Below are positions 1 to 7,124 of a stretch of 64,000 nucleotides of DNA, one piece after another (within the stretch, counting starts at the first letter, position 1; each line of letters opens with the position of its first letter). This stretch comes from Variovorax sp. (lineage in GTDB: Bacteria > Pseudomonadota > Gammaproteobacteria > Burkholderiales > Burkholderiaceae_C), in the NCBI GenBank assembly GCA_017744935.1, contig JAGIAI010000004.1, positions 62,001-126,000 on the forward strand, read 5' to 3'. The notes beneath the pieces are model-generated. The model was given only the letters and a program-made list of their open reading frames with translations. It made no database searches and was not told the DNA's origin. The position numbers and the translations under genes were made by a program.

Positions 1-1
1 C

Positions 2-43
2 TGGTTGCGCACGCTGGTCGCGGAAGTCGCCGCATCTCTGTGA
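2..43 (+). CDS. C-terminal tail of a gene cut by the window edge
   Basis: Thirteen codons (WLRTLVAEVAASL) are open to a TGA at 41-43. The hydrophobic, basic tail is like the ends of LysR-type regulators, where a last helix closes the effector domain. Too little is present to assign a family, and the frame choice rests only on this resemblance. Confidence 0.2.
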   Translation, partial: WLRTLVAEVAASL

Positions 44-255
44 GCACTCGATGTAGATGCCCTTGGCCTTGATCAACCGGCGCATCGCCGAACACCAACT
101 TGCACGCCGGCGAATCGATCGAAATCAACATCAATGCGACGTCCGGCGGGCCGCCTGAAGGGCGGCCCCTTCGGGCTTGTGGCTATTTCGGGGGGCGAGC
201 GAACGACGGATAGGGTTTTCCCTAGAATCGGGCTTTTCCGATTCCCAAGGTTCAC
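44..255. other. Intergenic stretch with three short inverted repeats
   Basis: No convincing gene is seen. Three inverted repeats are visible: GGGCCGCC/GGCGGCCC at 148-155/161-168 (possible terminator for the upstream gene, but without a T run), TAGGG/CCCTA at 211-215/220-224, and GAATCGG/CCGATTC at 225-231/238-244. A TAGAAT hexamer at 223-228 could be the -10 of the small gene that starts at 256; no good -35 is visible. Confidence 0.4.
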
Positions 256-342
256 ATGCTCACCCTCGCACTTGTACTCGCCGCTGCCGCTGGCCTCGTT
301 GTCCACGGTGTTAGCACGTCCGAAGGTGACCAGCAGCTCTGA
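256..342 (+). CDS. Possible 28-residue hydrophobic peptide
   Basis: ATG at 256 is preceded by AAGG (247-250) at a workable distance. The product begins with an almost uninterrupted hydrophobic run (LTLALVLAAAAGLVV, residues 2-16), enough for one membrane helix or a signal-like anchor, then a short polar tail ending at TGA. The transcript then meets a stem-loop (365-383) and a rho-independent terminator (389-419), so this is a self-contained unit of under 200 nt. It may be a small membrane protein, a type I toxin-like peptide, or a chance ORF inside a small RNA. No family is recognised. Confidence 0.35.
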   Translation: MLTLALVLAAAAGLVVHGVSTSEGDQQL

Positions 343-388
343 CCTGATCGACCGAATGTCTCCTCGGGTCCGACAAGGACCCGATCTC

Positions 389-419
389 GGCCCCGCGCAG
401 TGATGCTCGGGGCCTTTTT
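389..419 (+). terminator. Rho-independent terminator
   Basis: GGCCCCG (389-395) pairs with CGGGGCC (408-414), with an inner GCA/TGC pairing in the loop, followed directly by five T (415-419). A second perfect stem, CGGGTCC/GGACCCG with a 5-nt loop, lies just upstream at 365-383. The T run is on the plus strand, so it ends rightward transcription from the 256-342 unit. It also separates that unit from the converging gene that ends at 439. Confidence 0.75.
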
Positions 420-438
420 CTTTGGGGCGGCGAAGTCC

Positions 439-771
439 TCAGGCTTCGAGTACGTCGGATTGGTGGACTCGCCGGTTCGCAACGCGCGCGCGCAGCAGGG
501 CTGTCGCCCACCAAAGAAATGCCACGTTCGCGAACAGGCCCAGGCAGACGACCAGCCCGGCGCGATCTGCGAAGCCCGTGCTGAGATCCAGCAGTAGCAA
601 GGCAAGCGTCCAGGGCAGTGCACACAGGATCGCGACGGCCAGCAGAACACTCTGTTCGGAGGGCTTCAGCGTCGCCGCGACCAGCGGCACGGAGAGGGCG
701 GTGCCGAAGGAAGGAATCCACCATGCGTGGCGATACCAAAAGGGCGACCTGTCTGTGTTCATGCAGATCAT
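439..771 (-). CDS. Small integral membrane protein, unknown function
   Basis: A 110-residue product with about three hydrophobic segments: around residues 22-35, 40-62 (LLAVAILCALPWTLALLLLD) and 71-93 (GLVVCLGLFANVAFLWWATA). Polar, charged ends are consistent with an inner-membrane protein. No catalytic or family motif is recognised. A second Met at residue 4 (762) is an alternative start. It lies 83 bp downstream of the ABC transporter operon on the same strand, so it could be read with it or stand alone. Confidence 0.6.
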   Translation of the reverse strand: MICMNTDRSPFWYRHAWWIPSFGTALSVPLVAATLKPSEQSVLLAVAILCALPWTLALLLLDLSTGFADRAGLVVCLGLFANVAFLWWATALLRARVANRRVHQSDVLEA

Positions 772-854
772 TGTGCGGGCCGTCCGGCGTCGCCGCGTGT
801 GGAATCCGCCACGAAGACGCGAGAGTTTGCTGTCGCGTTGCGCAGCCCTGACGG

Positions 855-1613
855 TCAGTGCCGCAGCACATCTCCCAGGAACGCACGCGTGCGCTCATGC
901 CGCGGCGCGGCGAAGAACTCTGTCGGCGTTGCGACCTCGAGGACCTGTCCCTCGTCCATGAACACGATGCGGTCGGCCACCTCGCGGGCAAAGCCCATTT
1001 CGTGCGTCACGCACACCATGGACATGCCTTCGGCGGCCAGTCCGACCATGGTGTCGAGCACCTCCTTCACCATCTCCGGATCCAACGCGGAGGTGGGCTC
1101 GTCGAAGAGCATCAGTCGCGGGCGCATGCACAAGGCGCGCGCGATGGCGACGCGCTGCTGCTGGCCGCCCGACAGCTGCGCCGGGTACTTGTGCGCATGT
1201 TCGGCCACACGCACCCGGGCGAGCAGGTGCATGGTCGCCTCGTGTGCATCGCGCGCGCTCATGCGGCGGGTGGAGACTGGCGCGAGCGTGCAGTTCTCGA
1301 GCACCGTCATGTGCGGGAAGAGGTTGAACTGCTGGAACACCATGCCCACCTGCTGGCGCACCGAAGCGAGGCCCCCCGCGGACGCGCCGAGATCGATGCC
1401 GCACACCTGCAGCGCGCCAGTGTCGAAGCCTTCGAGCCCGTTGAAGCAGCGGATCAGGGACGACTTGCCGGAGCCCGACGGCCCGCACACCACGATGCGC
1501 TCGCGCTCGCCCACCTGGAGATGGATGTCGCGCAGCGCGTGATAGTCGCCGTACCACTTGTTCAGCGCCTCGGCGCGCACGATGGGGGAGTGGGGAGGCA
1601 GCGTTGCTGACAT
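855..1613 (-). CDS. Polar amino-acid ABC transporter, ATP-binding protein
   Basis: A 252-residue ATPase of the GlnQ/AapP type that powers uptake of a polar amino acid. All nucleotide-binding elements are visible: Walker A GPSGSGKS (about 44-51), signature [15 protein letters not shown], Walker [15 protein letters not shown] and the switch histidine in VTHEMGFA. The start [10 protein letters not shown] is chosen because it lies 7 bp after the upstream permease stop; the longer open frame reads into that gene. It is the last gene of the operon running leftward from 5878. The family is certain, the substrate is not. Confidence 0.95.
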   Translation of the reverse strand: MSATLPPHSPIVRAEALNKWYGDYHALRDIHLQVGERERIVVCGPSGSGKSSLIRCFNGLEGFDTGALQVCGIDLGASAGGLASVRQQVGMVFQQFNLFPHMTVLENCTLAPVSTRRMSARDAHEATMHLLARVRVAEHAHKYPAQLSGGQQQRVAIARALCMRPRLMLFDEPTSALDPEMVKEVLDTMVGLAAEGMSMVCVTHEMGFAREVADRIVFMDEGQVLEVATPTEFFAAPRHERTRAFLGDVLRH

Positions 1614-1620
1614 GGAAGGT

Positions 1621-2736
1621 TCAGCCGCGACGGCCCGTGTCCAGCGAGGCGTGCAGCCGGGCGCTGTAGCGGGACATGGCGAAGCAGAAGATGAAGTAGA
1701 TGGCGGCCACGAACAGGTAGATCTCGGTGCCGAACCCCTGCCATTGCGCATCCGCGATGGCCCGCTTGGCGGCCGTCATCAGATCGAAGATGCCCACGAT
1801 CACCACGATCGAGGTGGCCTTGAAGAAGGCGATGAATACGTTCACCACTGCGGGTAGCACGGCGGTGAGGGCCTGCGGCAGTACGACCCGCAACGTGGTC
1901 ACGCGCGGACTCAGTCCCAGTGCGGCCGCGGCTTCGTACTGACCGCGCGGCACGACCTGCAGGCCTCCTCGGATCACCTCGGCGAGATACGCGGCGGTAA
2001 AGAGTGCGAAGGCCAGGAACACGCGAAGCAGCTTGGACAGGTCCACGCCCTGCGGCAGGAAGAGCGGGATCATCACGCTCGCCAGGAACAGCACCGCCAG
2101 GAGCGGCACGCTGCGCGCGATCTCGATGTAGGCCACGGCCAGCGCCTTGCCCACGCCCGGACGGCTGGAATGGCGAAGCAGCGCGAGCGCGACCGCCAGC
2201 GGAAAGCCGGCCGCCAGGCCAAGCGTGGCGAGTATGAGCGTGACCGGCAACCCGCCCCACTGGTCGTCCGGCACGAAGGGCAGGCCCATGACGCCGCCCC
2301 ACATCAGCGCACCGAAGGCGGCCAGCGCCACGATCCATGCGATGGCCAGTCGACGGTTCCACCAGCTGCGGCGGGTGGAGAGCACGTACATCGCGAGCAA
2401 TATCGCCATGCCCAGCGCGGCGCGCCACTGCTGCGCGTACGGGTAGATGCCGAAGACGATGAGTCGAGACTTTTCGCTGATCACGGCCCAGCACGCACCT
2501 GCGCCCGCGACGCGGCAGGCGTCTGGTCCCTGACCATGGGTGTTGAAGACCGCGTGTAGCACACCCCAGTCCAGCAGCTTCCAGCCCAAGGCGAGGAGCA
2601 GCAAGGCCAGCACCAGCGTCGTAGCGCCCGTAGCTGGTGTCGCGAAGAAGTCGGACCGCAGCCGATGCAGCCAGAAGCGGCGAGTCATCGGTGGCGGCGA
2701 CGCCTCGATGCGAGTGGTTGCGACGTAGTGCGTCAA
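1621..2736 (-). CDS. Amino-acid ABC transporter permease (AapM-like)
   Basis: A 371-residue inner-membrane permease. The long N-terminal part with several extra hydrophobic segments is typical of AapM/YhdY proteins rather than the short GlnP/HisM type. The cytoplasmic EAA loop that docks on the ATPase is visible as [21 protein letters not shown] near residue 255. Its start overlaps the stop of the preceding permease by 4 bp, so the two are translationally coupled, and it ends 7 bp before the ATPase start. It should form a heterodimeric channel with the 2733-3680 product. Confidence 0.93.
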   Translation of the reverse strand: MTHYVATTRIEASPPPMTRRFWLHRLRSDFFATPATGATTLVLALLLLALGWKLLDWGVLHAVFNTHGQGPDACRVAGAGACWAVISEKSRLIVFGIYPYAQQWRAALGMAILLAMYVLSTRRSWWNRRLAIAWIVALAAFGALMWGGVMGLPFVPDDQWGGLPVTLILATLGLAAGFPLAVALALLRHSSRPGVGKALAVAYIEIARSVPLLAVLFLASVMIPLFLPQGVDLSKLLRVFLAFALFTAAYLAEVIRGGLQVVPRGQYEAAAALGLSPRVTTLRVVLPQALTAVLPAVVNVFIAFFKATSIVVIVGIFDLMTAAKRAIADAQWQGFGTEIYLFVAAIYFIFCFAMSRYSARLHASLDTGRRG

Positions 2737-3680
2737 GCGAGCTCCCAGCGCCGGTGCCGCTGCTCGAAGGCGTGCATCGCGGCGCTCACAGCGAGGCTCA
2801 CGCAGGCGTAGAAGAGCATCACGATGGCCATGATTTCCACCGCCTGGCCGGTGTCGGTGAGCATGGTGTCGCTTACCGCCATGAAGTCCTGGTAGCCGAT
2901 CGCCACGGCCAGCGTGCTGTTCTTGAAGATGCCGATGTACTCGCTGGCCAGCGGCGGCAGGCCCACGCGCAGCGCCTGCGGCCCGAGCACCCGCCGCAGC
3001 GTCGCCGAACGCGACAGGCCAAGCGCCGAGGCAGCCTCCATCTGGCCGCGAGGCAGGGCGCCGACGGATGCCCGCACGATCTCGGCGATGAAGGCTGCGG
3101 TGTAGAGCGAGATGCCGATCAGGAGCGCCGCGAACTCCGGCGACATGGAGACCACGCCATGGACATCCAGTCCGTCGACGATCGGGAACAGAAAGATGCC
3201 GCGATTGCTCGCCAGCAGCAGCGAGCCCGCGCTGTCGGAAGCCGGCGGCAGCTCGAGCAAGAGGCCATACCAGAAGGCCACGTGAAGCAGGACCGGCACA
3301 TTGCGCATCAGCTCCACATAGACGCGGGCCAGCGAGCGCGCGAGCGGGTTGCGCGCCAGAGCGCCCAGTCCGACCAGCAGGCCGAGGACCGATGCCAGCA
3401 CGATCGACGCCGCGGTCAGCTTGAGCGTGTTGAGAGCGCCTGCCAGCAAGGCCATGGCAAAGGTGTCGACGCCGGGTTGGAACTCGAGCGGCGAATTGAA
3501 CACCGGCGTGATCGCCGGCTTGCTCAGGAAATCAAAGCCGGTGTGCACACCTCGCGCGTGCAGATTCGCTCCCGTCACCCGGAACATCAGCACCAGCAGG
3601 GCCGCCAGCAGTGCGAAGGCCGCGGCCTGCCTCAGTGCGGCGCTCCAGTTCCAGCGAGCTGGCGGTGCGGGACGGTTCAT
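2733..3680 (-). CDS. Amino-acid ABC transporter permease (AapQ-like)
   Basis: A 315-residue permease paired with the next gene. The N-terminus has one membrane helix (AAAFALLAALLVLMFRV), then a periplasmic stretch and the BPD permease core. The EAA loop is seen as QMEAASALGLSRSATLRRVL. The start MNRPAPPARW (3680) lies 10 bp after the receptor stop; the longer frame would overlap the receptor gene. The order receptor, AapQ-type, AapM-type, ATPase matches the general L-amino-acid permease systems of alpha- and betaproteobacteria. Confidence 0.93.
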   Translation of the reverse strand: MNRPAPPARWNWSAALRQAAAFALLAALLVLMFRVTGANLHARGVHTGFDFLSKPAITPVFNSPLEFQPGVDTFAMALLAGALNTLKLTAASIVLASVLGLLVGLGALARNPLARSLARVYVELMRNVPVLLHVAFWYGLLLELPPASDSAGSLLLASNRGIFLFPIVDGLDVHGVVSMSPEFAALLIGISLYTAAFIAEIVRASVGALPRGQMEAASALGLSRSATLRRVLGPQALRVGLPPLASEYIGIFKNSTLAVAIGYQDFMAVSDTMLTDTGQAVEIMAIVMLFYACVSLAVSAAMHAFEQRHRRWELA

Positions 3681-3690
3681 GCGCGCGGCG

Positions 3691-4743
3691 TCAGCGCATG
3701 GGCACCGCCCAGAGCAGGCCGCCCTTCTCGGCAAGGCGGTTCTGCGCGCGGGGCATGCCGCTTGCGGCGAAGGCGCGGTCGAAAGTCTCGCCGTAGTTGC
3801 CGACCTGCGCGATCACGTTGGTGGCCCATTCCTTGTCCAGGCCCATGGAAGGGCCCAGGTCGCCTTCCGTGCCCAGCAGACGCTTGATGTCGGGGTCGGT
3901 GGAGCTGGCGAAGGTCTTCAGGTTCTGCGAGGTCACGCCCAGCTCTTCGGCATTGATCATGGCATTCAGCGTGTAGCGCACGATGTCGAACCAGCGGTCG
4001 TCGCCCTTGCGCACGACGCCGGCCAGCGGCTCGCGTGCATGCGTCTCGGGCAACAGCGCGTAGTCGGCCGCCTGCGCGCCCAGCGTGCCCTTGAAGGTGG
4101 CCAAGGCGGACAGGCTGTGGAAGATCGCGTCGCAACGCTTGGCCAGGAACGCCTTGCGCATCTGCTCGCCCTCCGAGAAGGGCACAGGCTTGTAGCGCAC
4201 CTTGATCTTGCCGAAGTACTCGGCGGCGTTGGTCTCGCCCGGGCCGGTGATCATGCAGATGCTCGCGCCATTGAGCTTGCTGGTGCTGTTCACCTTCAGC
4301 GCGTTCGGCACCATCACGCCATAGGTATCGAAGAAATAGGTGCCGGTGAACTGCACGCCCGACTTGGATTCGCGCGCCAATGTCCAGGTGATCTGCGAGA
4401 AAGACAGATCCACCTCGCCTGACTGCACCGCTACGAGCCGTTGTGCCGGCGTGAGATTGATGAACTTCACCTTGTTCGCATCGCCCAGCACGGCGGCCGC
4501 TGTCGCGCGGCACAGGTCGGCATCGAGGCCGCGCATCACGCCGGTGCTGTCAGGCAGCGAGAAATTGGGCGAGCTGCCGATCACGCCGCAGTTGAGGACA
4601 CCACGCGCCTTCACCGCTGCCAGCGTGGGGGAAGACGCCGGCGCTGCTGCGGGTGCGGACGGAGCTTGCGCGAAGGCTGTGTGGCCAGTGGTGGCGACGA
4701 GCAGGGTGACCAGTGCCAGTCGGCGGATGCTCGTTTGCTGCAT
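3691..4743 (-). CDS. Amino-acid ABC transporter substrate-binding protein (AapJ-like)
   Basis: A 350-residue periplasmic receptor with a clear Sec signal (LALVTLLVATTGHTAFAQ, cleavage near residue 26) and a family 3 solute-binding core that begins with LAAVKARGVLNCGVIG. Length and the GNYGE segment near the C-terminus fit AapJ/YhdW receptors, which bind polar L-amino acids. The ATG at 4743 follows a GAGGAG ribosome-binding site; the much longer open frame upstream is antisense noise over the aminotransferase gene. It lies 34 bp after the aminotransferase, in the same operon. Confidence 0.93.
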   Translation of the reverse strand: MQQTSIRRLALVTLLVATTGHTAFAQAPSAPAAAPASSPTLAAVKARGVLNCGVIGSSPNFSLPDSTGVMRGLDADLCRATAAAVLGDANKVKFINLTPAQRLVAVQSGEVDLSFSQITWTLARESKSGVQFTGTYFFDTYGVMVPNALKVNSTSKLNGASICMITGPGETNAAEYFGKIKVRYKPVPFSEGEQMRKAFLAKRCDAIFHSLSALATFKGTLGAQAADYALLPETHAREPLAGVVRKGDDRWFDIVRYTLNAMINAEELGVTSQNLKTFASSTDPDIKRLLGTEGDLGPSMGLDKEWATNVIAQVGNYGETFDRAFAASGMPRAQNRLAEKGGLLWAVPMR

Positions 4744-4777
4744 GGTGTGGTTCTCCTCGGGAAGCGATGCGGGTTGT

Positions 4778-5878
4778 TCAGGTCGTCGCAAGCACATCGG
4801 CCAGCGCTGTTGCGCAGTGCTCGACGTCCTGGGCACTGTTGTAGAAGTGGGGCGAGACACGCACGCCTTCGCCACGTGCCGACACACTGATGTTGCGTTC
4901 GGCCAGTCGCACGCGCGTGGCTTCGCCATCCGATGCGCGGAACACGAAGATGCCGGCGTGCTGGTCGCGCGGCGTGACGAGGTCGAGGCCCAGCCGGTCG
5001 GATTGCGCGATGAGCTGTTCGCCCAATGCACGGACGCGCGCATGGATGGTGTCCCATCCGATGCCCTCGAGCAGGTCCAGCGTGCTGTCCAACCCGTACA
5101 GCCCTGGTGTGTTGACATGCGCGTACTGCAACTGGTGGGCGTCGTCCATGTTGGCGTAGCCCTGCCACGCCGGTGCCATGGCCTTGCGGGCACGCTCGGA
5201 GGTTACGAGCATGCCGATGCCGAATCCCGAGAGCATCCATTTGAAGAAGGAGGAGGCGTAGATGTCGACTTCGTCCAGCCGCGTCGGCACCGCTCCCAGT
5301 GCCTGGATGCCATCGACCATGAGGAGCGTGCCGCGCTCCCGGCAATGCCGGCCGAGCGCGCCCAGGTCCAGTGTGGTGCCGGTGCCAGAGTGCGTGTGCG
5401 ATACGACGAGAACGCGCGCGCCCGCGTCCGTTGCCTCCATGAGGCGCGCTTGCCGCTCGCTCTCGTGCGCGATGGGCACGGCCATGAGCTCGGCGCCCTG
5501 CCTTTCGGCCTTGTTCCAGATGCGGATGACGGAGGGGAACTCGTCCTGGGCGCAAACGATGCGGTCGCCGCTGCGGAATTCGATGCTGTTCGCCGCGAGG
5601 TTGAGGCCCTCGGTGGTATTGGAGACGAAGGTGATGTCCTGCGCCGTCACGCCCAGCCACTGCGCGAGCCGCGAGCGCACCTTGGCGATCATGGCCCACC
5701 ACTCGGGCCGTGCGTCGTAGCCGCGGTTCTTCACTTCGTCATAGAAGCGCGCCACCGCGGCGCCATGCCCCTTCCAGCACAACCCCGCAGCGGCGGTGTC
5801 GAGGTAGACGCGCTCATCGAGATGGGGGAAGAGCTCGCGCAACTGCGCGGTCCTTTCGACGGCTACCAATGAGGCCAT
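4778..5878 (-). CDS. Class V aminotransferase, cysteine desulfurase/epimerase-like
   Basis: A 366-residue PLP enzyme of fold type I. The Schiff-base lysine is in SSFFKWMLSGFG (about residue 214), the cofactor Asp in LLMVDGIQALG, and the substrate-side segment is FVSNTTEGLNLAANS near residue 84. This pattern fits the isopenicillin N epimerase/cysteine desulfurase-like subgroup rather than true IscS, because no mobile loop cysteine is evident. As the first gene of an amino-acid uptake operon, it probably acts on the imported amino acid (transamination, epimerisation or lyase chemistry). No strong ribosome-binding site precedes the ATG. Confidence 0.85.
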   Translation of the reverse strand: MASLVAVERTAQLRELFPHLDERVYLDTAAAGLCWKGHGAAVARFYDEVKNRGYDARPEWWAMIAKVRSRLAQWLGVTAQDITFVSNTTEGLNLAANSIEFRSGDRIVCAQDEFPSVIRIWNKAERQGAELMAVPIAHESERQARLMEATDAGARVLVVSHTHSGTGTTLDLGALGRHCRERGTLLMVDGIQALGAVPTRLDEVDIYASSFFKWMLSGFGIGMLVTSERARKAMAPAWQGYANMDDAHQLQYAHVNTPGLYGLDSTLDLLEGIGWDTIHARVRALGEQLIAQSDRLGLDLVTPRDQHAGIFVFRASDGEATRVRLAERNISVSARGEGVRVSPHFYNSAQDVEHCATALADVLATT

Positions 5879-5895
5879 GGCGACGTTGATATTTA

Positions 5896-5923
5896 GTTGA
5901 AACTATTCAACAAGCTGTTTAAC
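5896..5923. promoter_or_regulatory. Palindromic operator between regulator and transport operon
   Basis: GTTGAA (5896-5901) and TTCAAC (5906-5911) form a perfect inverted repeat with 4-nt spacing, followed by a second palindrome GTTTAAC (5917-5923). The AT-rich block is the only one in this divergent 104-bp gap, so it probably holds the operon promoter and the binding site of the YheO-type regulator. Confidence 0.5.
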
Positions 5924-5982
5924 ATCGATTAGAGCGGCGCACGCCAGGGGTGTCAAGCCGACTCAGGGAAAGAAAGGACTGC

Positions 5983-6744
5983 ATGGAGAAGAAGAAGCGC
6001 GCGCCAAGACTGTCGCCCGAGGTGCAGCGCGAGCGGGAGCTGATCCTCTCTGCGCTCGACGCGATCGTGCCGATGCTCGGCGCCATGGTGGGCGACCACA
6101 TCGAGGTGGTGCTGCACGACCTGACCCGCCCCGAGAGTTCGGTGCTGTGCATCGCCAATGGACATGTCACCGGTCGTCGGCCCGGCAGCCCGGTGCTCGC
6201 GGGACCCGGCAACGACAAGGCGCTCGCGATCCTCGCGGAGGGCAAGCTGTCGGCAAGGTCGCACGAGCACATCTCGGTGTTTCCCTATCCCACCTTCGCG
6301 CGCGACGGGCGCTCTCTGGTCTCGGCCACGGCGATGTTCCGCGACTCGTTGGGCCATACCTTCGCGGCGCTGTGCCTGAACGCGGATTTCCACAGCATCG
6401 AGGCCGCGCAGGCTCTTCTGGCGCGAATGCTGCCCGCGCGCAATGGCGCGACGCAGGAAGCGCCCAAGGTCGAGGTGCTGGACACGGAGGCGCTGATGCT
6501 CGACATCATCTCCAGCGCCGTGCGCCGCTACGGCAAGCCGGTGCAGAAGATGGGCAAGGAAGAGAAGACCTCGGCCGTCGAGATGATGCTCGACCGGGGC
6601 CTCTTCATGGTCCGCGGCGGTGTCGAGCGCGCCGCCGGTGCGCTGGGGGTGACGCGCTTCACCATCTACAACTATCTCGACGATGTGAAGGGCCGCCGCG
6701 GTGAAGCAGCAGCATCACTCAACGGAACGAGGGCGAGGGGCTAG
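5983..6744 (+). CDS. YheO/DauR-type transcriptional regulator
   Basis: A 253-residue regulator with an N-terminal PAS-like YheO domain (VPMLGAMVGDHIEVVLHDLTRPESSVLCIANGHV, split across about 25-65) and a C-terminal helix-turn-helix (GVERAAGALGVTRFTIYNYL, about 215-240). Relatives such as DauR control amino-acid transport and catabolism genes, which fits the divergent operon at 855-5878. The ATG at 5983 is preferred over an in-frame GTG at 5950 because AAAGGA sits directly upstream of it. Ligand unknown. Confidence 0.88.
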   Translation: MEKKKRAPRLSPEVQRERELILSALDAIVPMLGAMVGDHIEVVLHDLTRPESSVLCIANGHVTGRRPGSPVLAGPGNDKALAILAEGKLSARSHEHISVFPYPTFARDGRSLVSATAMFRDSLGHTFAALCLNADFHSIEAAQALLARMLPARNGATQEAPKVEVLDTEALMLDIISSAVRRYGKPVQKMGKEEKTSAVEMMLDRGLFMVRGGVERAAGALGVTRFTIYNYLDDVKGRRGEAAASLNGTRARG

Positions 6745-6844
6745 CCCTCTCGTCGACTACCCGGTTTCGCAACACGCCGACGCCCTGCGCCTCGGCCTCC
6801 ACGATGTCGCCCGGCTTCAGCGACTTGTCCGGCCGCTGCTTGTG
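6719..6844 (-). pseudogene. Relic of a fumarylacetoacetate hydrolase family C-terminus
   Basis: On the minus strand, codons from about 6844 to the stop at 6719 read KSLKPGDIVEAEAQGVGVLR and then NRVVDE. This matches the conserved C-terminal signature of the FAH family (PGD-V-E-E-G-G-LRN-VV-E). Nothing of the roughly 200 upstream residues remains: the frame before it is unrelated, and the next gene on the plus strand starts at 6864. It overlaps the last codons of the regulator gene. It looks like the remnant left after a deletion or rearrangement. Confidence 0.55.
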
Positions 6845-6863
6845 AAGTGCCACACTGAGCGCG

Positions 6864-7085
6864 ATGAATACTGTCCATCGCTTCAATGTGTTCGGCCGCA
6901 TTTATTCCATCGAGCGCAAGGCGTCCCGGTGGGTTGCCTACCTCCACGGCTCGGACGGCAAGCGCAGCCCCGCGGGCTTCGTCGTGCCCGATTTCGTCCC
7001 CGACGAAGAGCTGGAGCAGTATCTGTACGACCTGTTCCACGAAAGTGCCACGCCGACGAACGGAGATGTGTACCGTCTCACCTGA
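6864..7085 (+). CDS. Small conserved protein, DUF7661-like
   Basis: A 73-residue soluble protein with the pattern RFNVFGR near the start, then DGKRSPAGFVVPDFV and ELEQYLYDLFHESATP toward the end. This arrangement resembles a widespread family of small proteins that I associate with DUF7661; the family name is from memory and the function is unknown. It lies 39 bp before the exported amidohydrolase on the same strand and could be co-transcribed with it. Confidence 0.65.
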   Translation: MNTVHRFNVFGRIYSIERKASRWVAYLHGSDGKRSPAGFVVPDFVPDEELEQYLYDLFHESATPTNGDVYRLT

Positions 7086-7124
7086 GCGAGGCGGTATTTC
7101 GCCAGCGCCATCAAGGAGACGAAC

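Noticed and set aside
134..403. An 89-codon plus-strand frame
   Set aside because: It runs through the hairpins and terminator at 365-419 and has no ribosome-binding site; the shorter 256-342 frame fits the signals better.
2637..3887. A 416-codon plus-strand frame
   Set aside because: Antisense to the permease genes; Gln/Arg/His-rich shadow of hydrophobic codons.
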